The position numbers and the translations under genes were made by a program. A stretch of 64,000 nt of DNA from Paraphysomonas bandaiensis (lineage: Eukaryota > Chrysophyceae): NCBI GenBank assembly GCA_965644295.1, contig CBFFRP010000363.1, positions 124,001 to 188,000 on the forward strand. Direction: 5' to 3'. Each line of letters opens with the position of its first letter. Positions within the stretch are counted from its first letter, which is position 1. This document shows positions 44,769 to 55,500 of this stretch, one piece after another. The notes under the pieces were generated by a model, which did no database searches, was not told where the DNA came from, and saw only the letters and a program-made list of their open reading frames with translations.

Positions 44769-46069
44769 TTTCTTACTAAGTTCAACTACAAATTATGTTG
44801 TTATCTAACCTTACCAGGAAAGTACAAAGTAATAACAGACCTATAATAAAGAATAATGATAAAATATTTATGATATGCAAGTCTGGAAATTGTACTGGAT
44901 AATTCCGGGGTTTATATCCATTTTATAAAGCGTGTTGCTGAATTATCTAGTGATTTTATATTCAGTTTGACTTCATTCTGTATATACATATGTGTTTGTG
45001 CATAAGTTGCATAAATTGCAATGCATTACTGAATGTATCTACCCATATACATTGATGATGAATTATCCTCATCAACTATAATTTGACTAGTGTGTTGATA
45101 TGGAAAATGAGTTAAGTCCGTCCATGTAGTCAAAATACTATTTATTAGCAAGTAGTAGTACATACGTTTATTCATATTAACTGTTACTATAGTGGAGGAA
45201 TCTAAGCAGATTCGTATGATAGAGCTCAGGCCTATCTCATTGGTAGGCTCGAGACAATCATGCTAGAGGAATACAGTGGCTAAAGAACAAGAGTCAGAGT
45301 GATAGCAAAGATTACAACCTATTATCACGTTGTTAGGTAGCCCACCATATATAATAATGCGAGACTTAAATTTTGCAATATATGTATATTTTAGAATTCT
45401 ACATTTTATGCTTGGGTTTTGAAATCTTGCATATAAACCTTATCAGTTAGCAATACCATATGATTTTAATTTGTACAACTTCAAGCTTGGTTTTTGTCAG
45501 GTTTACTGTTGATTGCGGTAAAAAGAATTTTATAGTATGAAAACCGAATGTCATGATATTTTAGTGACAATTGGGTGTTGGTTCTGCTTGTATGATAATA
45601 CTGTATTGATACCGACTGGGGTTGCCATGATTAAATATTAATTTGAGCATATTACAGTGGTTGATTCACCTCAGTAAACCTAGTGTCCCATATCGGATAT
45701 CTTACCCAGTAACTGTTTGCATATTTTATTGGGACAACCGGGACATCAAAATCTAAAACTGAAAAATCGCACCCTTTGGATCTTGGGCCATTAATTCACC
45801 GTTTCAGTCCGTCACTTCCTCTGCTGCCCTCTGTGTGGGTTTCGTTACATGTACAGAGTGTGTGTGTATGTATGTATGTATCATACTGCTGTGTACAATA
45901 ACTGTATATGGTAACTGTACGTGTATGTTACATGAGGAGAATAACTTCCACAGATCTCATATCTGTATTTGGAATTATTTGACCGACAGCTGCTATCTTA
46001 ACTTCCAGTGAAGCTGGGTAGAGTATACAGATCTTCAGTGTGTTCATGATATGGTGATAGAAGAATCGA
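44769..46069. other. Intergenic; distal part is upstream DNA of the phosphodiesterase gene
   Basis: AT-rich and without a supported exon. TGTATG repeats at about 45860–45880 and a CTGTATATGGTAACTGTAC stretch near 45901–45920 resemble elements near other gene starts in the window. Confidence 0.4.
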
Positions 46070-48832
46070 ATGCCTAATGCAGTAGTTCCAGTGAGCAACG
46101 AATCCGTAAGTATACGATGATTAGTAGGGAGCTGTTTGAATGATATATTTGTGTCATATCTCACAGATGCAGGCATTACAAGTCGAACACCCCAATCAGT
46201 ATGAGCGGCCGAAGCGCCACCGCAAATCTCTTAAGAAGAGAGTGTTTGAAGTCATGGATTCTGTGCCGATGCAGTTATTTCTTGGGTTGCTTTTGATATT
46301 GTCACTGTTCCTTCCCGATATATGGATATTATGTAATGCGTCGTCAGAATCAGACGAAGCTCTGTACTCCATATTACTTGTCGTATTCATAATTTTCATA
46401 TTCGAAACTGTAATCCTGACTGCTGTTCAAGATGATTACTTCTTGAGCTTCTTCTTCTGGATGGATTTTATCGGGACGCTATCAATTATTCTTGACATTG
46501 GATGGATAGCAGACTCCTTCATGCCTGACAACACTGATGCTACTCAGAAAGGGTCACTTCTCAGGGCCGCAAGGGCAGCAAAGCTTGGGGCTCGTTACGG
46601 TCGTTTGATGAGGCTATTGAAGCTGATGCGTTTTTTCAAGTTTCTTCCATGCTTTAAGCAAGAAGAAGATGTAGAACCAGAACCTACTATGTCTGCTGTG
46701 CGAAAAGTTTCCTCTGAATTGTCATCAGTCCTCTCCCGTCGTGTGGCAGCCCTTGTGATGCTTATCGTCATAGTAGTTCCTTTCCTAGACTATAATATTG
46801 TTGACAAAAGTGTGGATGCTTGGCTGACTAACTTTAGGAGAGTGGCCTATTCCAACACGACAACCACTGATGACTTAGACAGTATGGCGAGGAAGTTTCG
46901 TCGTTTTTACCATACCGAAGCTCTCACTCCATTGCAGCTTACTGTAGAAACTGCACACTTGCCTCTATTCAACGAGCATTATTCTCAGGGGTACAAGCTT
47001 CGAAATGACAATAAGATTCTGTACGAAATGAGTTTCCTCGACAACGACGAAAAGTACTGGGTACGCGTTAAGATGAATAACACCGTCATCCGCCAGTGGG
47101 ATGCCTTTTTTGGGATAATGCTTATTATTCTAGTTATTGTAGTGCTTGTTGGGTTCTCTGCCTCGTTTCAGAATTCCGTGGATGTGCTAGTAGTGGTACC
47201 GCTGGAGAAAATGATGAATACCTTGCGACGTAGCGCAACTGCTATGTTAAAAAGCATGCAGGCTATGGACAAGGAGGATGAAGAAAACATGATGGGTGAA
47301 AATAGTGATTTGGACCAGGAGCTAGAGACTGCTGTACTCGAAAAGATGGTAGAGAAATGTAAGACAATTTGATGTCATTTTATGATTTCTAATGTTTGTG
47401 CAGTGGCCAGAATTGTGAAACACGTCACCAATGACAATGACCTGGTGGTGGATGAGAATGTAGATAGTGCCGTGGCTAGCTGGCTTACTCAGAACTACGC
47501 TGGTAATGCAACGAAAAAGCGTGACGTGATTGTAAAGGACCATCCGGACTTGTCAGACGAAGAACAACAGAACAAACTCAGGGATCTTCATAAAAGTGTA
47601 GACCCCAAAGTTGTCAATAGCTGGAACTTTGATGTACTGAAGTACGACTACGAACAACTTTTTGAATATAACCGATACTTGTTCGATGTTTTCAACGTGT
47701 TCGCTCAGTTTGACATTCCGGTTGCTGTGATGGACGCTTTCATGCACGAGTTGTCGGTCCGGTACATTAAGGACAACACGTACCACAACTTTCATCATGC
47801 ATGTGATGTGACACAAACCACCTACCGCCTGATCATGGTTTCCAAGGTGCATATCGCGCTTAGCGATTTGGAAGCATTTTCTATGCTTGTAGCAGCAATG
47901 GGCCATGATGTGGGGCACCCTGGTGTCAATAACGCCTTCTTGGTGAAGACCCGCCACGACCTGGCTATGATACATAATGACAAGTCCCCGCTCGAGAATA
48001 TGCACTGCTCCTTGTTGTATGAGCTCTTCCGTAAGCCGGAATTTAACATAATGGCGGGGCTACCAGATTGTCAATGGCGGGAGTCTAGAAAGATCATCTT
48101 ATCGCTAATCCTCGGGACGGATATGGCGCATCATTTTGATCAAGTGTCAAAAACCCAGGTAAATTTTGAGTGAATTCTTAATCTTATGTTTGTTTAATTG
48201 TCTGGTCATGCAGCTGTTTCTTGAAGTCAACGGTGAGGATGTGAAAAAGTTCTGCTACGGGCATACTGATACAATTGAGTGTTTCGGCGAAGAAAAGAAT
48301 AGAATTTTTATTATGGAGCTGTTTTTACACTGCGCTGACATTTCAAACCCGTACAAGCCATTTGACATATGCGCACAGTGGGCAGACTTGGTATCACAGG
48401 AGTTTTTTTCTCAGGGAGATAAGGAAAGAGCCGGTGGGATGGATGTTTCGCCAATGATGGACAGGGATACATCTAACCTGTTTAATATGCAAATGGGTTT
48501 TATTGAGTTTGTAGTGTCGCCCCTGATTAACAGTAAGTGCCACTTCTCTTGCTGCTTGCTGACGGTCCTGATAATTATTCGTAGCTGTGGTGACACTTTT
48601 CCCACCGTTGAAGGAGACAGGAGAGATGATGCTCTCGAACTACATTCTGTGGGGTGAGAAGCGCAAGGACGAAATTCGCGGAACTGCCGACATGGCTGCT
48701 GAAAAGAAGGACGAAGAAATCAAGAAGGTGGACGACCGTATCAGTAAATTTAAGGACAAAATGGCTTTTCTTAGCAACATTGTTGAGGCAAGAAGAAAGC
48801 ACTCCTCCGGAAGTCTGGCCTCTAACAAGTAG
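46070..48832 (+). CDS. Voltage-sensor-like membrane domain fused to class I cyclic-nucleotide phosphodiesterase
   Basis: Exons 46070–46105, 46167–47358, 47404–48158, 48214–48532 and 48585–48832 total 2550 nt, 849 residues, all in frame. Residues about 40–175 look like a voltage-sensor domain: S1 QLFLGLLLILSLFL, S2 with an acidic residue (FIIFIFETVILTA), S3 FFFWMDFIGTLSIILD, and an S4 with Arg/Lys at nearly every third position (RAARAAKLG, then RYGRLMRLLKLMRFFK). A further TM pair (about 225–245 and 340–365) brackets an extracytoplasmic sensor-like loop, followed by a HAMP-like VVVPLEKMMNTLRR helix. The C-terminal half is the phosphodiesterase: HNFHHACD (about 537), GHDVGHPGVNN (about 575), ENMH, HCADISNPYKP (about 700) and the QMGFIEF helix. 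It should hydrolyse cAMP and/or cGMP at the membrane; voltage control is inferred. The C-terminus is a Lys/Glu coiled tail. Confidence 0.88.
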
Positions 48833-50002
48833 ATAGTAGATATAGGGGAGATACTAAGGATTCACAGAATCTTTGTAGCAACAGCTATCGTCTTTCTGTC
48901 ATTGGATGTTTGGTTATCGCATATGTAAAGACTGACTTGATTTGTCAGCGGTCTAACCCATGCTTGTGACAGTGTTTTTATTTATCATGCCAAAATTCAG
49001 TAAAACCTATCATGAGAAAAAGAGTAATTTAATGACTGGTGTTGTGTGTATTTTTCAAATTATCTCGTGAGGTTGATGCACAGTAATTACCACTGTAATA
49101 TCTAATGCCTTCAATGAGTGCGTGGTGCTCCTTAGAAAACATTACCCGTAATACAACTCATGGCTACCATTATCCGAAACTGACATTTGGACGATAGAAA
49201 TTGGGAAATATAATTCAACCTAGTCAATTCGGTGTGACTAGAGGTAATTCAAGCAATTTGACTAAGTTGAATAATAGATCCCATAGAAAGTAATCAACAG
49301 ACCATCATTACTCATTACACTATACTATAATCATTTACCAGATAATATTCTTAAATTTTATGTTTCTAGTTATATTTAACCACGGGCAATAAGGAGGCTA
49401 TATCGTCCCGCGCTATACTCCTTATCCCTAGGTTAAATTGTAGCTTATCCTCATGACGTTGAAAAGTTAATATTACATTGTATAGCTATTTGTAGCATGC
49501 TTGCTGTATAAAGAAATAGATGTTCCCTGATTAACATTAAGAACACAAAATGAAACTCATATAGTTTCAAATCAATGATATGTATACTGTAAGTGTGATG
49601 ATGAGTGTGAACAGTTGAAGGTGAAAGAGAGGCTTCTTATTCCCTTAATTAGCATCATCATCACATTTATATACAGCAGGCTTTACCTTTTCAAGTGCAT
49701 CTGATCGAATGATGCGTGTATGATATGAGGCACACAATATCATGAGAAGCACGATATGGCTCAAACCCTGAAAGAACTGGGTGCCACTGCTCCTAACCAC
49801 CTATATAGCATCAGATATGGTCTCCTGTAATGTTCTTGAAGTTGTTTCGAAGTCCTGGATATGAAGACAGATCACTTGCACTGACAGCAGTCAAAGGATG
49901 GAATATAACTTGAAGTGTCTAATCGTTTAACTCATGATTGTGGTTTCTCTATAATTGTGTGTACTATAATGAAATCACATATATACGACTGTCATTATCA
50001 TA
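48833..50002. other. Intergenic, nothing recognised
   Basis: AT-rich; no exon, no clear repeat match. Confidence 0.45.
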
Positions 50003-50385
50003 CTTAGGATAGAAGTGAGCTTCTGTTGAACCCAATATTGAAGTTGAATGTCTATATTTGCCCGGTGCTGATATGAGCGCCCTGTTGAGACAAAATCAGG
50101 TCAAAAAAAAGCTTTTTTTGAGACAAAATGGGGATAATACAATATGCTGTCCATGACTACTGTATCATTAATCATTAAAGTAATAGCTACAATACAAAAA
50201 TCATTAGCAGTGAAGAGTCGGATCTAATGTAGCAAAACAAATTCACTAACTAGTGCATTACTCTGATAGCCTACTATTTAGCGCTACGAAAGCCATTGGT
50301 AAGTGACTATACGATTATAGGGAATACGCAATGAGGAGTCAACTTTCAAAAACAGATTATATTCCGTCATTCGTCTGATGTATGT
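50003..50385 (-). repeat. Dispersed repeat family 2, copy b, enclosing a family 1 fragment
   Basis: Block A (about 50003–50140) is the inverted match of 21885–22030, and block B (about 50332–50385) the direct match of 22095–22165. Between them, 50225–50310 on the minus strand reads GGCTTTCGTAGCGCTAAATA and TTTTGCTACATTAG, a fragment of family 1. Blocks A and B therefore lie in opposite relative orientation here and at 21.9 kb. Confidence 0.6.
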
Positions 50386-50870
50386 CCGAATTATGTCAGT
50401 TCCAGTAATCTATTTTAAAAGCCACGATTGCGCAACAATACTTCTGCGCCCTTCTGTGGTAGGGACAAATAAGGGAATATATTGTCATTTTGATTTTTCA
50501 TTCATTTTCTTAACGCTTTTCAGGGAACTCTTTTTTTACATCAAGCAAGCTATCAACAGCCACATATTAAGCTTGCAACAACATCCTGCTGCGCAAAGTA
50601 ACATTGAGCTTCAACATATTAATTTCTCATTACTAATAATTCAATATGTTCTAAAAAATACAAAAGCATAAATTTCGAAAACAAATGAAAAAAATTCCTT
50701 ATGTACAACAGTTGGATATAGTATGGGTAATAATACTGACACTACCTGTTGTCTCGACAACAACTGTTAGTGTCATAAACATAACCCATACTGCTATGAT
50801 CTAAGTTGACTATAATACACAGCTTTTCAGCGACAGGATCGACGTGCATTGTTGCAGCTTTCACCACAAA
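50386..50870. other. Intergenic 3' flank of the repeat-protein gene
   Basis: An imperfect inverted repeat around 50707–50795 (TATGGGTAAT...CTGACACTAC against TGTTAGTGTC...AACCCATACT) can form a hairpin. It lies just downstream of the convergent gene end, where a 3'-end signal is possible. Otherwise nothing is seen. Confidence 0.4.
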
Positions 50871-51899
50871 TTACAGCTTCATACATCCGGGAACCAGTGA
50901 TTTGAGTGAGAATTTACTTGGTGAAATGTGTGATGCATCAGAGCGCGGGAAGTGTGGCGATACTACACCTGTACTAGGGTCAGCGTATTGAGAAGAAGAT
51001 GAGGAGGATGTCCGATCTGCCGATCTGCTCCTACTACCACTCCCATTGCCATTGCCGCTAGAAGAAGAATTGTACATCACAGCAGTACTACAAGGGGGTG
51101 ACGACTCGTCTGAGAGCGACTCCCTAACGATATTATTAACCCCTGTTGCTCCGCCATCCACATGTAGCTCATCGAGTCCGTTGAAGACATCCCCAGAGTT
51201 AATATCTATAACAGTGACACCACTGTTCACGCTCTTACCACACTCAGCGGCCGCAGCACAGGACCGAGCTGCGACCGAAGTCTGCGACGGACGAGAATTT
51301 GGCGGGTGGGGCGACACAGGTATCGATTCTCGTATAATATTGTCAAGGTCCTTTCCATCCATATCTAAATCATCTAGTCCCATAAATGCTGGTTCAGCAT
51401 CAAGGGAGATGAGCGTGGTACCACTGGCAACTGATTTCGATTCATCACCAGCAAATCTTTGACATGTGTGAGGAACATCTTTGGAAAGAGACTCTCTGAC
51501 GATTGTATTAACACCATCCACTCCTCCGTCCACATTCAGGTCATCGAGACCATTAAATGGTTGCTTCGCGTTGATATCAATGACAGACACAGGAGTCTCA
51601 CATGACGCTGCAGATATCCTGCTCTTTTTAGAGACATGGGAGTGATCGGTGCTCTTCATTGACGAGGAACCGTCTGCTCCTTCCTCTTGACTGAGAGACT
51701 GTTTGAGGATATCATGCAGTCCCGCCTCGCCCTTCAGATCCAGCTCATCGATATCTGTGAATGCCGGATGTGGAGCTGCATGAATAACTGATTTCTCTCC
51801 ATCTGTAGTGAGGGAGGATGTCTCCGATATGGTATTAGGGGACAGGTTATGTTTTCTTCGATGGATAGCCACTGCTAAGGGCACCTTAGAGCGAGACAT
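50871..51899 (-). CDS. Novel four-repeat acidic protein
   Basis: A single exon gives 342 residues from ATG at 51899. Four copies of an unnamed unit of about 35 residues are visible. Its core is a short strand (VIDIN or similar), then F-x-G-L-D-(D/E)-L-x-(V/M/L)-D-G, then NxIVRESL. The units read PAFTDIDELDLKGEAGLHD, QPFNGLDDLNVDGGVDGVN, PAFMGLDDLDMDGKDLDN and DVFNGLDELHVDGGATGVN, each followed by I-(L/V/I)-(K/R)-(Q/E)-S-(L/I). Linkers are Ser-rich, and the tail has poly-Ser and SGSRSRS stretches. An acceptor-like CACAG precedes the ATG by 2 nt, so a 5' leader exon is possible. Function unknown; the spaced acidic motifs could be peptide docking sites. Confidence 0.6.
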   Translation of the reverse strand: MSRSKVPLAVAIHRRKHNLSPNTISETSSLTTDGEKSVIHAAPHPAFTDIDELDLKGEAGLHDILKQSLSQEEGADGSSSMKSTDHSHVSKKSRISAASCETPVSVIDINAKQPFNGLDDLNVDGGVDGVNTIVRESLSKDVPHTCQRFAGDESKSVASGTTLISLDAEPAFMGLDDLDMDGKDLDNIIRESIPVSPHPPNSRPSQTSVAARSCAAAAECGKSVNSGVTVIDINSGDVFNGLDELHVDGGATGVNNIVRESLSDESSPPCSTAVMYNSSSSGNGNGSGSRSRSADRTSSSSSSQYADPSTGVVSPHFPRSDASHISPSKFSLKSLVPGCMKL

Positions 51900-52552
51900 A
51901 CCTGTGATGTAAGCGATAGATACGATGATACGTATTCTATAAACCAGATTAAATTTATTTATGTTTGCATTCCAGTATGAGCTCTGAATATGAGTGTTAT
52001 GTGCTGCTATGGTAAGTGATGCTCTTATAACGCATATGTTCAAACCCTGTCCATGTAGTTCTTGACGTGTATGTATGTCCAGGACTTTCATATGAGACTG
52101 ACGTTAAACAAAAGATTCGACTGTTGACTTCATTCTGTTTGATGACGTCACGACTAGAGAAAAAGAAAGTGAATATCTCGACAATACCAGCAGCAGTTAG
52201 CGGGACTACAACAGTATACTGCACAAGGACTACACTCTGTATACCTACATCTGTAACGAATGGGATCTACTATGTACTTTATGTATTCTGCTGTAGTCAC
52301 AAATGTGTGTGTATATGTATGTACTTCGATGCATATGATATTTTAGTTGGAATTCCAAGTCGGTAGATACAAATACACGCAAAGGCCTGTCAGCTGTCAG
52401 TGAATTATAAGAATAGCAGAGCAGAGCAGAGCACTTCGACTTCACTGTCTACATGTCTGTGTATGAAGTGGTAGTGTACATATAGAGGGTTACATACACA
52501 CTGAATCATCTTACATACACAGATATGAACACATGGACGTATTAATCTCATC
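51900..52552. promoter_or_regulatory. Divergent region between repeat-protein and RasGEF genes
   Basis: No exon is supported. TGTGTATATGTATGTAC and similar TGTATA-rich stretches lie near 52300–52325 and 52470–52530, close to the RasGEF start. Confidence 0.4.
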
Positions 52553-55500
52553 ATGAAACAAAGTGATATGGATGAAAGTGCTGTCCACGTAATCCAGACA
52601 AGAGATAAGCGTCTGGTTATTTCACATACAGGCGATATTTGTGCTTTCGATGTGGATAGTTTTGAATCAAAATTCAGGATACAGCACAGGTTCTCGAGCT
52701 GCTATTCGCCTGCAGAGAGTATCCCCGTCGAGACCGACTCATCCCATATATCTTCCAGCTTGATGGAAAGTGAATCCACTCATTTCTTTCCTCCGTCCCC
52801 TCTATCGGCCTCTAGCAATGAGGGAGAAACACCTCAGCGGTTTGTCCGGTGCTTATGCAGGTAAATTGTTGTTTTTCGATATGTATGACCATCATGATTA
52901 CACAGGGATATGTATACTTGTCTACCCTTGTCTTCTGCGGACGATGATTCTGTTGCTACGCTGGAGGAAATAATACCAGATTTCAAAAGTAGTTCAGAAG
53001 CAGATAGCCAATGGTTGGTTGTTGCTGAACAAGGCTGGACCACGTCCGTGAAGCCTTCAGTGGTGTGTGAGGCGGACCTAATGGAATTTTTCGCTCCCCT
53101 CTCAAATTTCTGCTCCCCTCAGCTCAGTGGGGCTGCAGGAGCGAAACGATGTATAGAGCGAAAACTCTACCGCGCTTGCGAGAGAGCTGGTGGGTTTTGG
53201 GATGTAGATGGCTGTGACGTACCGTCATCATTGGCGCGTGGTGAAGTGGTTAAGGGAATGTGGCGTGTTAGGGCTTGCGACTTTTATCAACATTTTGAGG
53301 TAGTTTGTTCACCTTACACTACCCAATTTCCTGGAGATGATAAAGACCTAGCAGCTCAATTTGCAGCTCTTCAAAGCGCTTCTCTAGTAGGCTTGGTGGA
53401 TCCCCTGTGTTTTACTGATTGCTCCTCGAATGACGATATGGACGTATTAACTCTTGCATCCCATCGTCTTTCTCTTTCCCAAGAGGGTAGACACAGCAGT
53501 ATTTCTGACAATGACAGGCTACGACACCGTAAACCCACTCCGCGTTTGTCTACCGTGACTCCTTCGAAGGCCCGACCATCATACAAGGCAAAAGAAAGAG
53601 TTGTGGCCGCTACACAGACAGCTGCCGGGCGATGGCTCCCGGACGATAGTAATGCTGATTCTGAAGCGGAGATATTCACAGGCAGGTCTCAAAGTAATAT
53701 TAGTATTTCTGATAGTACGGTCAACAATAAGGGTTACAATATCGGATACGACCAGGTGTACCGCGATAACAGTGAACAAGACGGCCACGATGTGGTTGCT
53801 CATTCTCAGTCTCCGATCGGATCTCCTTCGATGCGGCATCATCACACACGTACTAAGAGCGATCTCATTCTCGGCTTGAAATATTGTGGCACCGATAAGC
53901 CCACTGTTAAGGGAGAGAGTATATTATGGTCCGGGTACCTGGAGAAAAAGGGAGGGCGGGGCCTGCGAAGCACGTGGAAAAGGCGTTGGTTTGAGCTGGA
54001 TGGGCAGAATCTCACCTCTGGCTTCGTATACTACGACTCAATGCCGTCACCAAGCGAAAAGCACGATAGAGTAGTACTGGGCCGTATCCCACTTCTATGT
54101 TGTGTGGTAAAAACTCTGATCACGAGCAGTGGGGAACCGGTGATGGCCCTGTATCAGCACATTTTTCCTCAGGGAAAGAAAGTTTCAGGTTGGGGTTCGC
54201 CTAACTACCGCGGCAGGATGTCCGGGCTCTCATCGTCTGGAAATTCTCCAGGCGATTACGAAAGCCCAAAGCGTGGTAGACGAAAGCGACCTGGCAGGCT
54301 GAGTATAACTCGCAGCAGCAGCTCATTGAGCCCGCCTCCCTCTCCCCGGGGCACCATCAACGGAAATTCGGAATTAGGAGGGGAACGAGGTAGCTCACTG
54401 AGCCCTCTCAGAACTCGGGTAGGCGCTGGGAATTTACATGTAGACGTTGAGTACGATAACTACTTGGGTGTTGATGCTGCCACAAGCAGTCCCGAAACGG
54501 ATAGAGTCTTTTATTTACGAATGGATGGTAAGTTTGGCGTCCGCGACGGTCTTGAACAGTTGCTCCGCGAATCGAGTGTGTATGTAACCACAGTGGTATT
54601 TCATAACGCATGCTCTTACTCTTCTCTGCGAGCGCGACTGTCTGGGGATGCCGCTATTGAGGCAAAGAGCAAGACTGCTCTACTGGCAAAGAATTGCTTT
54701 TATTTTCTAGCTCATGCTGCTGGAGGGAGTCTGCAATTTCTCGTGGATGATCCTCCCGGAGTTCAAAGTCGACTCACTATGGGTCAATCCGTGCAGTCTG
54801 GTGACTGTGGATACATGGAAAATGAAAGCTTTCTCAACGCCATGACTCAGGGATCAAAAACGCCAGAAAAGAAGCGTAGGAAGGCTATCTTTGCAGCAGC
54901 CAAAGCGATCAATAATTCAATACTACAGGTATGCCCTTTTCTTAGATTTATTTTCGTGACGTACGAAGCAGCTGCTGTTGGGGAAACAGGAGACAGCGGA
55001 CTGTGAAATCAATGCACCTCTGTCAGGACCAGGCCTAGCGTTTTTTTCTCGTGTGTTTGGTAGGAGCACTAGGGGAGGTGTTCCAAGTGAACTGCTGAGC
55101 ACCCAACCTCGAAATATTGACTGGAGCTGTGTGGATGTTAACATGCAAGATGATCACGGCAATACCGCGCTCCACATTTTGCTGCAGGTCAGTGTCTATT
55201 CTTATGAATGGGGCTGGGATATATATAATAGTTGTACGACAGACTGCCAACTCTCTACGTATCGAACGTTCCAAGGAGCAGGTAGAGGAGACCGAAGCTC
55301 TACGGTGCGTTATGACTCTCCTAGAAGCCGGCGCGAGGGTGGATATTACCAATTGTGACGATAGAACACCTCTGCACTTTACGTCAGATCTCCCACCATG
55401 TTTTGTTGCAGAGCTTATTTCTAGAGGAGGTTGACTTTTTATTTCAAAGCAGCTTTTTGATGTAACGTGGTATTTATTTTTATGCAGCGTTACCTAGTAC

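Noticed and set aside
45928-46176. Minus-strand open frame of 82 codons
   Set aside because: It overlaps exon 1 of the phosphodiesterase gene antisense and shows no domain.
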